The notes beneath the pieces were generated by a model, which was given only the letters and a program-made list of their open reading frames with translations, was not told the origin of the DNA and did no database searches. DNA of 64,000 nt from COMBO-56-21 sp038852315 (GTDB lineage Archaea > Thermoplasmatota > Thermoplasmata > UBA10834). Positions within the stretch are counted from its first letter, which is position 1. Each line of letters starts with the position of its first letter. This document shows, in pieces, positions 15,505-22,998 of this stretch. Made by a program: the position numbers and the translations under genes. The DNA lies in NCBI GenBank assembly GCA_038852315.1, contig JAWCKF010000005.1, positions 1 through 64,000 on the forward strand, given 5' to 3'.

Positions 15505-16260
15505 GTGACAATGTTCGAGATAAAGCTCGCCAAAGGTGCGAAGCCTGGAGGCGGGACCCTGCTTTCCGCCTTCCCCAGCGTAGGGATGGTCAGCACCATT
15601 GCTGGAAGCTACATCGCGGAGGCTCTGGACATGAAGCGACTGGCATATGTGATATCCGACGAGGTTCCGCCTGCTGCGCTGGTCCAGGACGGTGTTCCGA
15701 CCTATCCTCTCAGAATCGTGGGGCAGAAGAACCTCGCTGTGCTGAGCTCGGAGTTCCAGCTACCGCTGGCACTCGCCGGACAGATGGCGAGGGCCGCGAT
15801 GGAGTGGTCCGTCGCCAACGGCTTCGACATGGTGATCGGGCTGGAAGGGCTCATGACCGACCAGCCACCTGGTGCGGATACGGAGTCGAAGCTCTACGGC
15901 GTTGGCTCGACCGACTCCGCGAGGAAGATGGTCGTGAACGCCGGCATTGAGCAGTTCAAGGCCGGCATGATAACAGGCGTGTCCGGGGCGATGTTGGCCG
16001 AGGGCGAACTGCTCGGGCGAGACGTCATAGTCCTCCTCGTGAGCGCGAACCCGCTGTATCCAGATGCAAGGGGTGCCGCGAGGCTTGTCGAGGGGGTCAC
16101 CAAGTTGCTGCCGAAGCTCGAACTGGACCTGAAAGAACTCTACGAAGAGGCTGCGCGGATAGAGGAGAACGTGAAGGCGACGGTCGAGAAGACAAAGGAA
16201 CTCCTTGCGGCGAGACAGAGTCAGGCGGAGCGCCTGGGAAGGTCGTACATGTATGGCTAG
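15505..16260 (+). CDS. PAC2-family protein (proteasome assembly chaperone-like, PbaB type)
   Basis: A 251-residue PAC2 domain protein. The family core is visible in LLSAFPSVGMVSTIAGSYIAEAL, VLSSEFQLP, GLEGLMTD and ITGVSGAMLAEGELLGRDVIVLL. Archaeal PbaB proteins assist 20S proteasome assembly or act as chaperone-like ATP-independent factors; direct evidence for this copy is lacking. Residues ~205-250 are a charged helix (ELYEEAARIEENVKATVEKT) suited to coiled-coil pairing. Starts at GTG 15505 or ATG 15511. Its last 8 nt overlap the start of an Hsp20-like gene, so the two are translationally coupled, and both point to protein folding or turnover. Confidence 0.85.
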   Translation: MTMFEIKLAKGAKPGGGTLLSAFPSVGMVSTIAGSYIAEALDMKRLAYVISDEVPPAALVQDGVPTYPLRIVGQKNLAVLSSEFQLPLALAGQMARAAMEWSVANGFDMVIGLEGLMTDQPPGADTESKLYGVGSTDSARKMVVNAGIEQFKAGMITGVSGAMLAEGELLGRDVIVLLVSANPLYPDARGAARLVEGVTKLLPKLELDLKELYEEAARIEENVKATVEKTKELLAARQSQAERLGRSYMYG

Positions 16261-16708
16261 CACGGACGTCAAGGGGAGAAGGCTGAGGGACATCAGAGAG
16301 ATGTCCCGTTTCTGGGACGCGGAGGATCTGATTCGCAACTTCGAGCAGGAGATGGAGAGGCTCGAACGCGGCCTGGGACACATGGTCTGGGATGCGCACG
16401 AGCACCGGGTCACCACGTGGCTGAGACCTCTTCCCGTGACGCCCAGGTTCCAGATCGATGAATCAGATAGCGAGGTCGTGCTCAGGGTTCAGCTGCCGAA
16501 CGTCGACCGGGACAGCGTTAGAGTGGGCGTGGACGAGCGGAGCCTCGAGCTCTTTGCATGCTCGAGGGACCCTGCGTGCCGACCTTACTACCTCAGCCTC
16601 GACGTTCACGGCTCGCTCAAGCCGGAGACTGCGGAGGCTAAAGTGGCCGGAGAGCTCTTCGAGCTGAGGGTTTCAAAAGTCAGGAAGAGGAAGGTGGACA
16701 TAAAGTAG
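16253..16708 (+). CDS. Hsp20/alpha-crystallin-like small chaperone
   Basis: About 151 residues. An N-terminal arm with a helix rich in Glu/Arg (LIRNFEQEMERLERGLGHMV) precedes a beta-sandwich domain starting near TPRFQIDESDSEVVLRVQL, with LPNVDRDSVRVGVDERSLEL matching the Hsp20 strand pattern. The typical IxI tail is replaced by a basic end (KVRKRKVDIK). Small heat-shock proteins hold unfolded clients. ATG 16253 overlaps the stop of the PAC2 gene by 8 nt, which settles the start against upstream in-frame codons. The crystallin domain is divergent, so substrate-holding activity is inference. Confidence 0.75.
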   Translation: MASTDVKGRRLRDIREMSRFWDAEDLIRNFEQEMERLERGLGHMVWDAHEHRVTTWLRPLPVTPRFQIDESDSEVVLRVQLPNVDRDSVRVGVDERSLELFACSRDPACRPYYLSLDVHGSLKPETAEAKVAGELFELRVSKVRKRKVDIK

Positions 16709-16810
16709 GCGGACGTCGCACCTCGGGGATGTGGGGGTGTAGTTCGTGTGGCCGGTGGATGCACACATTGCGCCCCCCGCTGGCGGCGTCAGCCATCCTC
16801 GTCCGAGAAG

Positions 16811-16898
16811 GTTTAAGTACGGCTTGGTTGTACGGTTACCGTCGGTTGCGACGACCGGTTTTCGGAAGTGCAGTGCGAAGTTTCTAAACAAGGAGGTG
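16811..16898 (+). promoter_or_regulatory. TATA box and Shine-Dalgarno site of the saccharopine-dehydrogenase-like gene
   Basis: GTTTAAGTAC at 16811-16820 is a good archaeal TATA element, predicting a start site near 16843. AAGGAGGTG at 16890-16898 lies 8 nt before ATG 16907. The gene therefore has a leader of roughly 64 nt, unlike the many leaderless genes here. Confidence 0.55.
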
Positions 16899-16906
16899 TG
16901 CAGACA

Positions 16907-18088
16907 ATGACCATATTGGTTCTAGGAGCGTCTGGACAGATAGGTGCGTACACCGCACAGGATTTGATCGAGTTCTGTGGCGAGAAGGACATCATAGCCT
17001 CTAGCAGGAGGTTGGCGAACGTCAAGAAGGCGATGGAAGACGTCGGGATTGCCAAGAAGGTCAAGCTGATGGAGCTAGACGCCAACGACTCGGCCAAGGT
17101 CCTCGAGGTGATAAGGAAGGAGAAGGTCAAGTCGGTCATCAACTGCGCGTGGTATCAGACGAACCTGGCGGTGATGGATGCGTGCCTGAAAGGAGGCGCG
17201 ACCTACACGGACCTTGGCGGCTTCTTCGACACGTGCCTCAAGCAACTGGAGTTGCACAAGAAGTGGAAGGACGCAGGCATCAACGCGACCATAGGTCTTG
17301 GAAGCACTCCTGGCATGACGAACGTCGCAGGCGCTGCGGGGGCGAAGAGGCTTGACTCGGTGGACAGCATAGACATAGTCTGCGCCTGGGGTAACACGCT
17401 CCCTGTCAAGGAGGCCGGCTGGCCGGGATATTCGATAAGGACGGTCCTGGACGAGTTCACGCAGGAGTCGACCCAGTGGATCGACGGGAAGTACCAGAAG
17501 CAGAAGATCCTCGGGGGCGAGACGGAGGTTCTGATGCCCGACCCGATAGGGAAGGTGAAGGCGTACTACATCAAGCACTCGGAGCCCGCAACCATGGGCA
17601 AGTACCTCAAGGCGAGGCGGGTGACGTTCAGGATAGGCTTCCCTGAGCACGACATGAACACGTTCCTGACGCTGAAGGCGCTCGGGTTCGCGGACACGAA
17701 GCCGCTTGATCCGTACAACGTTTCTCCTCTCGACTTCATCACGAGGATGTACCAGAAGGGTGTGGAGGCCGCAAGGGCGGCTCCGCCGAAGGAGAAGTAC
17801 GAGTACGACATGTTCAGGATAGACTGTGCTGGAAAGAAGGACGGGATGCCCATGACGGTCACTTACTTCATCGTGACTTGGAACGACCCCGAGAGAGGCG
17901 TCTCGTCGGCCCGCGACACAGCTGTGCCACCCGCTATAGTGGCGCACTGGCAGAAGACGGGGAAGATCAAGGAGCCGGGGGTCTTCCCTGCGGAGGCGAC
18001 AGTGGAGCCCTTCGAGTTCTTCAGGGAGCTCGGCAGGCGGAAGATAATGGTAGATGAGCACATCACCACGACCAACAAGTACTACTGA
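16907..18088 (+). CDS. Saccharopine dehydrogenase-like NAD(P)-binding protein
   Basis: About 393 residues with an N-terminal Rossmann motif ILVLGASGQIGAYTA and the family segments NCAWYQTNLAVMDACLKGGATYTDLGG and GLGSTPGMTN. The C-terminal domain is the alpha/beta substrate domain typical of saccharopine dehydrogenase/reductase and carboxynorspermidine synthase relatives. Exact substrate unknown: lysine or polyamine metabolism are possible. ATG 16907 has AAGGAGGTG 8 nt upstream, overriding the in-frame start at 16868. A hairpin follows the gene. Confidence 0.83.
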   Translation: MTILVLGASGQIGAYTAQDLIEFCGEKDIIASSRRLANVKKAMEDVGIAKKVKLMELDANDSAKVLEVIRKEKVKSVINCAWYQTNLAVMDACLKGGATYTDLGGFFDTCLKQLELHKKWKDAGINATIGLGSTPGMTNVAGAAGAKRLDSVDSIDIVCAWGNTLPVKEAGWPGYSIRTVLDEFTQESTQWIDGKYQKQKILGGETEVLMPDPIGKVKAYYIKHSEPATMGKYLKARRVTFRIGFPEHDMNTFLTLKALGFADTKPLDPYNVSPLDFITRMYQKGVEAARAAPPKEKYEYDMFRIDCAGKKDGMPMTVTYFIVTWNDPERGVSSARDTAVPPAIVAHWQKTGKIKEPGVFPAEATVEPFEFFRELGRRKIMVDEHITTTNKYY

Positions 18089-18110
18089 ATCAGGGTCGGG
18101 AGCGCTGTGA

Positions 18111-18134
18111 CGGAGGGGTCCGAGACCCCCTCCC
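18111..18134 (+). terminator. G+C-rich hairpin, possible terminator or processing site
   Basis: GGAGGGGTC faces GACCCCCTCC across a short CGA loop, with one bulged base, in the 76-nt gap between two plus-strand genes. T-rich stretches (CGCCTTTCTACTTCTCTT) follow within 20 nt. Archaeal termination depends mainly on U-tracts, so the hairpin may instead protect the 3' end of the upstream mRNA. Confidence 0.4.
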
Positions 18135-18164
18135 GAAAAACGCCTTTCTACTTCTCTTGGCCTC

Positions 18165-19601
18165 TTGCGTGAATTGGAAATAGATGCTACCTCCATAGCC
18201 CCGCGGATGTCAGATGGACTGTCTACGCTCCTGAATCCAAGGTCAGTGGCAGTGGTGGGTGCGTCGGCGAACCCCTCCAAGCTCGGGAACGTGATCCTGA
18301 AGAACCTGAAGACGGGCAGGTTCAGGCTCTATCCGGTCAATCCCAAGGAGGAGTCGATAGAGGGTCTGAAGTGCTACCGTTCCGTGGGCGAGGTGCCGGA
18401 TGAGATCGATTTGGCCGTCATCGCATTGCCAGCAGAGGCGACGATACAACCTTTCCTGGAATGCGTAGCCAAGGGGGTGAAACACATCATCGTAACTGCA
18501 TCGGGTTTCAGGGAATCGGGCGAGGCAGGGGCCGTGCTGGAATCGCAGCTGGTCGACGCCCTGAGAGGCTCCCGCACTCGGATGCTCGGGCCGAACACTA
18601 TGGGAGTCCTCTCGAAGCGCTCTCGCCTGGATACGTTCTTCATACCGGTCGATCGGAGCAGACGGCCTCCGAGTGGCCCAGTCGCGCTCGTTTCGCAGAG
18701 CGGGGCAGTGCTAGTCTCTTCCATGGAGAAGCTTCGCGCCGCGGGTCTGGGGATCTCCGCAGCCATCGGCCTGGGGAACAAGGCGGACTTGACCGAGCTT
18801 GATATTCTGGAACTCTTGGCGACCGACCCAAGGACAAAGTGCATCGCGATGTACCTCGAATCTTTCTCGGACGGGCGAAGGTTCTTCGAGCAGGCCTCAC
18901 GGATTGCGCCCACCAAGCCGATAGTACTCCTCAAGGCAGGGCGTACCCCCGCTGGGACCAGGGCCGCTAGGTCGCACACGGGCGCGATGGCAGCGTCCTC
19001 CGACAGGGTCGTCGACTGTGCGCTTACTCAGGCAGGCGTGGTGAGGGCGTACGACGAGGAGGAACTCGTCGACTTCGCGAAGGCTTTGGCACACGTCGGG
19101 AGCATCAAAGGCGACCGCATATGCGTTGTCGCGAGCGCTGGTGGATATGGCGTCATCGCTTCAGACTATGTGGAGTCGGCGGATCGGGGGGCGGGTCTTT
19201 GTATGGCAAAGCTTTCCGATTCGACGAAGGAGGAGCTTCGAAGAGTTGTGCCAGAATTCGGATCGATCGCCAACCCCGTCGACCTGACTGCCTCCGTCAC
19301 GGATCAGATGTACGAGTCAGTCCTGGTCTCGCTTCAGAACGACCCAGGCGTCGACGGCATCATGATGTCGCTCGAGCTTCAGCCTCCGAACGTTACGAGG
19401 GAGCTGGTCGAAGTTACCGTGAGGCGTTCCCGGTCGCAGGGTGCACCGGTGGTCGTCAGTCTCTTCGCAGGTCAAAGGACCGATGCGCTCGTGAGGCATC
19501 TCGGCAAGCGCGGGGTCGTCGCGTACCCGACCATCTGGAGAGCGGTGCGTGCGCTCGGAGTTCTCGCAACAAGGGGTCGATTCCTGGAGCGCCACAAATA
19601 A
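18165..19601 (+). CDS. ADP-forming acyl-CoA synthetase, alpha subunit-like
   Basis: NDP-forming acyl-CoA synthetases convert acyl-CoA, ADP and phosphate to acid, ATP and CoA, the ATP-yielding last step of peptide and amino-acid fermentation in archaea. The CoA-binding domain starts at SVAVVGASANPSKLGN; the succinyl-CoA-ligase-like domains include GPNTMGVLS, PVALVSQSGAV, GLGNKADL and the phosphohistidine segment RAARSHTGAMAAS (His of SHTG). About 478 residues, as expected for a separate alpha subunit; no beta (ATP-grasp) subunit is adjacent. Start TTG 18165 is the ORF limit, ATG 18207 is the other option and retains the whole CoA-binding domain. Confidence 0.88.
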   Translation: MRELEIDATSIAPRMSDGLSTLLNPRSVAVVGASANPSKLGNVILKNLKTGRFRLYPVNPKEESIEGLKCYRSVGEVPDEIDLAVIALPAEATIQPFLECVAKGVKHIIVTASGFRESGEAGAVLESQLVDALRGSRTRMLGPNTMGVLSKRSRLDTFFIPVDRSRRPPSGPVALVSQSGAVLVSSMEKLRAAGLGISAAIGLGNKADLTELDILELLATDPRTKCIAMYLESFSDGRRFFEQASRIAPTKPIVLLKAGRTPAGTRAARSHTGAMAASSDRVVDCALTQAGVVRAYDEEELVDFAKALAHVGSIKGDRICVVASAGGYGVIASDYVESADRGAGLCMAKLSDSTKEELRRVVPEFGSIANPVDLTASVTDQMYESVLVSLQNDPGVDGIMMSLELQPPNVTRELVEVTVRRSRSQGAPVVVSLFAGQRTDALVRHLGKRGVVAYPTIWRAVRALGVLATRGRFLERHK

Positions 19602-19692
19602 AGCGCCTTCAGAAGACCCGATTCAGGCAGTCTTTCAGGCGGGCCGTGACAGGTCTTCTGGGTTGGGGTTTTGCAGTAAAGCGTTTCTCCCC

Positions 19693-19833
19693 TTAGCCGC
19701 CAATCCTGAAGACCTTCGTGCCGCACTTCGGGCATGAGCCCTTCGTCGCGGGCTTTCCATTCTTCAGCTTGACCTTCTTCGGGTCCTTCATCTCGACAGA
19801 CTTCTTGCACTTCACACAATAGGCCTTCGTCAG
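19693..19833 (-). CDS. DUF5679-type zinc-binding microprotein, probable CTG start
   Basis: A 46-residue protein beginning AYCVKCKKSVEMKDPKK after a short lead and ending CPKCGTKVFRIGG, with two CxxC pairs that bind one zinc. This matches DUF5679, a ribbon found alone or at the end of archaeal topoisomerases. No ATG, GTG or TTG lies upstream of the first Cys pair in this frame; the only near-cognate codon is CTG at 19833, eight bases after GGTGGG. A strong TATA (GGTTATATATT, minus strand, about 19862-19874) predicts transcription starting near 19840, right before the CTG. Either CTG initiation or a sequencing error explains this. Confidence 0.65.
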   Translation of the reverse strand: MTKAYCVKCKKSVEMKDPKKVKLKNGKPATKGSCPKCGTKVFRIGG

Positions 19834-20028
19834 ATTCCCACCGTCCCTGTATCGGCTAGTGTTAATATATAACCTTTTGGATGATTTCCAGTAGACCTGG
19901 CACCTGCTGCGGAATTATGGCCATGCATCGTTCTCGGCTGCTGTCTGCAGAGGCTAAGGGGCAATGATCCTCCGAAACCGAGATATACTCTGCATGCGGA
20001 GATTCTGGTCCCAGAGGGATGGGACCGG

Positions 20029-21366
20029 ATGCCTCCACATTCGAAAGATTCTGACAGAGGTCGCGGAGGCGAGTCGGAAGATCCGCTCCCGGCCATGTAC
20101 GAGAACCAGGTCGGTGTTAACTTCGGAAAGGGCCTGGCAGATCCGTTCGTCCCGATCCTCGCCATACGCCTCGGTGCCACGGCCGGCCAGTTGGGTTGGC
20201 TCCAGGCGTTCATCAACCTGTTCCCAGCGGTCATGCAGGTCCCCTGGGGCAAGCTGAGCGATTTCTTCGGAAGGCGCGTACCTTTCCTCGTGGTCGGGGG
20301 AGTCCTTTCGTTCGGGCTGTATTTCCTGATGGTCGGCTCCGTGAACGCGTGGCAGCTGATCTTCCTGGTTTCCGTCCAGATGGCAGTGGGCTCGATGATG
20401 ATACCCACCTGGTCTGCACTGGTCGGGGACAACACAACACCCAGAAACCGAGGCTCCGTGATGGCGAAGTTCTTCGCCGTCTCGACAGTCGCGAGCCTGG
20501 TGGGGACTATGATTGCTGGGGCAATAATGCCGGAGGAGAAGGACGGGAGTGTGCTCGCAGTCTTCGCGCTGCCGTTCTTCATGGCAGGCCTTAGCGGGAT
20601 CATCGGTTCGCTCGCACTCACGCGCATCAAGGAACGCAAGAGGCAACTGCACGCATCGCCCAGGCGCATATTCGCCTTCGGGCTCAAGTCGTTTCTCTTC
20701 ACATCGGATCTGACATCGAACGTCTACTTCAGGAACCTCGTCATCCTCAACACCACCTTCAACTTCATAATGTCGCTCATCTGGCCCATACTCTACCTGA
20801 CATATGTCAAGGTGATAGGCGCATCTTTGCTGGAGATCGCAGTCATGACAGTCATCTCCGGCGGTGCGACCGTGTTCTTCCAGACCCGCGTTGGTAGGCT
20901 TATGGACTTGACCGGCCCCATGCCGCTCATACTGATATCGAGGTTCGCATATGTTTCCGTGCCAGTGGTGTATGCCCTCGCCACGCAGGCATGGCACATA
21001 TACGTGCTGAATGCAGCCCTCGGCCTTGCGAACGCGATGTCTAATGTAGCGTTCTTCGCTTACATCCTGGACGTCGCTCCGGACGAGAAGAAGGCCGAGT
21101 ACTTCGCCGTGTACAACACGATGATCGGGATAGCGACTTTCTTCGGATCCATACTGGGCGGTTATCTGACCAACTACTTCCTCGACAGATACGCAGGCGA
21201 CTTCGTCCTGGGCCTCGGAACCGTATACGCCATATCGGCTGTGGGCCGCATCGCGTGTGCTCTTTGGTTCTTCAAGTTGAAGGACCCAGTGAGATATCCT
21301 GAGACGCTCACAGGCGTCATCAAGAAGAAGCTCTCGGAATGGCGGGCCACGATGTCAGCCAAATGA
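20029..21366 (+). CDS. Major facilitator superfamily transporter
   Basis: A 445-residue membrane protein with about 11-12 hydrophobic helices. The MFS loop 2-3 signature is visible as GKLSDFFGRRVPFL, with a related GRLMDLTGPMPLIL in the second half. A 25-residue hydrophilic N-terminus precedes the first membrane region, and the true start may be the Met at codon 23 (MYENQVGVNF). Substrate unknown; multidrug or sugar/organic acid export are typical. The gene is divergent from the DUF5679 ORF. An ATG at 20029 lies near a TATA-like GATATACT at about 19980. Confidence 0.85.
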   Translation: MPPHSKDSDRGRGGESEDPLPAMYENQVGVNFGKGLADPFVPILAIRLGATAGQLGWLQAFINLFPAVMQVPWGKLSDFFGRRVPFLVVGGVLSFGLYFLMVGSVNAWQLIFLVSVQMAVGSMMIPTWSALVGDNTTPRNRGSVMAKFFAVSTVASLVGTMIAGAIMPEEKDGSVLAVFALPFFMAGLSGIIGSLALTRIKERKRQLHASPRRIFAFGLKSFLFTSDLTSNVYFRNLVILNTTFNFIMSLIWPILYLTYVKVIGASLLEIAVMTVISGGATVFFQTRVGRLMDLTGPMPLILISRFAYVSVPVVYALATQAWHIYVLNAALGLANAMSNVAFFAYILDVAPDEKKAEYFAVYNTMIGIATFFGSILGGYLTNYFLDRYAGDFVLGLGTVYAISAVGRIACALWFFKLKDPVRYPETLTGVIKKKLSEWRATMSAK

Positions 21367-21398
21367 GGTCTCGTGTTCGGGTATCAGAAAAGTATCAG

Positions 21399-21412
21399 AA
21401 AAACGACAAAAA
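21399..21412 (-). terminator. T-rich terminator for the minus-strand micro-ORF
   Basis: Read on the minus strand this is two five-T runs (GTTTTTGTCGTTTTTC), 35-48 nt downstream of the stop of the 40-residue ORF at 21447. Paired U-tracts of this kind are the usual archaeal termination signal. On the plus strand an 11-nt direct repeat (GTATCAGAAAA twice) overlaps the region just past the MFS gene. Confidence 0.4.
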
Positions 21413-21446
21413 CAGTATTGGCGTAGAATAGGTTTGGATGCCTGGG

Positions 21447-21569
21447 TCATTCGACTCTCTTGCCGGCGACATAGGTCCTCAGTAGCCTCCTGTCCTCCCT
21501 CGGGACAGTCATGAGGGTCTTCTCCAGGCGCAATGCCCTGAAGGTCTTCCAGAGTCTGCTTGGTCGCAT
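21447..21569 (-). CDS. 40-residue basic microprotein
   Basis: ATG at 21569 with AGGAGGTG placed 6 nt upstream, among the best Shine-Dalgarno sites in the window. The product is very basic and helical in pattern: MRPSRLWKTFRALRLEKTLM, then VPREDRRLLRTYVAGKRVE. A longer in-frame ORF to 21638 exists but the Shine-Dalgarno site argues for the short form. T-runs follow its stop. It sits alone in a 735-nt region between the MFS and winged-helix genes. No recognised family. Confidence 0.5.
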   Translation of the reverse strand: MRPSRLWKTFRALRLEKTLMTVPREDRRLLRTYVAGKRVE

Positions 21570-21925
21570 CTTCCACACCTCCTGAAAAGTGAAATCTCGG
21601 CCTGTTTCGGGCCTCCGAGGAACAAGCCGAACTCTCACATTGAGGACGCTCTTGCGCTTCCGCTATCGTGGAACGAAGAACTCATCCATCTGCGGATTTG
21701 CGCGAGCATACTCATCGCCATAGTCTTACACTGATGTGTTATAAGACCGTTTTCCCGATACGCTCTGAATGAATTATGAATTTTATATAAAAAACATCTA
21801 TTTTGAGGAAAACGACATCCACATGTCGGAATTCGTAGAACTCGGGTCGCTTCCGGCAAATGGTAGTATTCAAATCGTATAATATTAATGCCCTTATACA
21901 TACTCGGGTCCCGAGAGCGCCTCCT
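21570..21925. other. A/T-rich intergenic stretch without a convincing gene
   Basis: This stretch is markedly richer in A and T than its surroundings, especially 21720-21900 with TTTTATATAAAAAACATC at about 21780. It holds one open minus-strand frame of 88 codons (21635-21901) whose composition (Cys, Arg, Ser scatter) does not look coding. Several TATA-like elements face both directions. It could hold promoters for the flanking micro-ORFs or a non-coding RNA; nothing definite is seen. Confidence 0.35.
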
Positions 21926-22015
21926 CTATCCCAAATATGCTAGCATGACGGCGATCAGAACCAGTATGCCGACAAGGACGACGAACAGGAAGATGAGCGC
22001 TCGTTTGTCTATCAT
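21926..22015 (-). CDS. 29-residue single-span membrane micropeptide
   Basis: ATG at 22015, stop TAG at 21926. The peptide starts MIDKRALIFLFVVLVGILVL and ends IAVMLAYLG: a short basic N-terminus followed by one uninterrupted hydrophobic helix of ~23 residues. Charge and helix length fit a small inserted membrane peptide with the N-terminus inside. The Shine-Dalgarno site is weak (GCCGCCCGAGC). Its start lies ~88 nt from the divergent winged-helix gene. No family recognised. Confidence 0.45.
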   Translation of the reverse strand: MIDKRALIFLFVVLVGILVLIAVMLAYLG

Positions 22016-22102
22016 GTGCTCGGGCGGCGTAATCGCAGCTGCGGCAGATTAAGACTTCTCTGGAAAACGTGCATATAGTTGATAGTGGGTTTTGCATCTA
22101 GT

Positions 22103-22987
22103 ATGGCGCTTTCCGATATCACATCTCTCACTAGCAAGGAGCGTATACTGCTCTATCTGTCAGATTTCCTCAACATGGAGGACAGGTATGAGCTGCCTCA
22201 GGAACTCACACAAGAAGTCATATCTTATGCAACAGGCGTTCAGCGCAAGCACCTGTCGCAGTATCTCGACGACCTACTCTCGGCCAACCTCGTGGTGGAG
22301 CGCAAGGCGCACATCCACGGGATGAGGCAGCGGATGAACGGATACTATCTGACGCCCGCTGGGTACGCGAAGGCGAGGGAGCTGCGAGAGAGGGTTGAGC
22401 AGTCCATAGTGCCGATCAAGATCGATGGCCAAGTTAGGGAGATGAAGGTCGCAGAGATAGACGACTCTACATCCGCCCACATCTCTCTGTGCGACATAGT
22501 CAGGGAGGCGATTCGGGCGGGTTCACTAGATATGGCCAGCCTTGAAAGCCTCGAGAAGAAGAAGCGGGAGGCGGTTGAGGCCGAGGAGGAGGCATCCGAG
22601 GTCTACAAGCGCGCTCTCCAAACGGCCTGGCGCGACGGCAGAGTGACCGCTACGGAGCGATTCCTCGTTGAGGAGCTCAGGAAGCACCTCAAGATAAGCG
22701 AGGAGCAGCACAGGATTCTCGAGGAAGAGATTGTCAGGAAGCTTGCGCAGGATCACATGGAGTTCAGGCGAATATACCGGGCGGTGCTCGAGATAGCACT
22801 TGCGGACAGGGTGATTGAGGGCCCTGAGGAGGCGATCCTCGAGACCCTGCGGAAGATGATGAGGATATCACGCCGGGAGCATGCGGAGCTGTTCAAGGAG
22901 GTCGAGGAGCAGGTGTGTGGTCCACCGGGCTGCGATAAGGAATCACATGCCGACCCCTCGTCGTTCGCTCGCGGGCACGCTGGATGA
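22103..22987 (+). CDS. Winged-helix protein with tandem TerB-like helical repeats
   Basis: About 294 residues. Residues ~5-95 form a winged helix (SKERILLYLSDFL, then QRKHLSQYLDDLLSANLVVE and GYYLTPAGYAKARELRERV). After a linker with a Glu/Lys coiled coil come two similar segments: RALQTAWRDGRVTATERFLV with LRKHLKISEEQH, and VLEIALADRVIEGPEEAILE with LRKMMRISRREH. This A..DG...E...L..L...IS...H pattern resembles TerB-like domains. The tail is Cys/Gly/His-rich (CGPPGCDKESH). ATG 22103 is set by the TATA CATATAG at 22072-22078. Probably a DNA-binding regulator; the signal is unknown. Confidence 0.7.
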   Translation: MALSDITSLTSKERILLYLSDFLNMEDRYELPQELTQEVISYATGVQRKHLSQYLDDLLSANLVVERKAHIHGMRQRMNGYYLTPAGYAKARELRERVEQSIVPIKIDGQVREMKVAEIDDSTSAHISLCDIVREAIRAGSLDMASLESLEKKKREAVEAEEEASEVYKRALQTAWRDGRVTATERFLVEELRKHLKISEEQHRILEEEIVRKLAQDHMEFRRIYRAVLEIALADRVIEGPEEAILETLRKMMRISRREHAELFKEVEEQVCGPPGCDKESHADPSSFARGHAG

Positions 22988-22998
22988 GATATGGTTTT

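Noticed and set aside
17075..18280. 401-codon minus-strand ORF
   Set aside because: Shadow of the saccharopine-dehydrogenase-like gene; Arg/Leu/His-rich with no motif.
19954..20997. 347-codon minus-strand ORF
   Set aside because: Antisense to the MFS transporter; polar, His/Glu/Arg-rich shadow.
21635..21901. 88-codon minus-strand ORF in the A/T-rich gap
   Set aside because: No Shine-Dalgarno site and no domain-like pattern; irregular Cys/Arg/Ser content.
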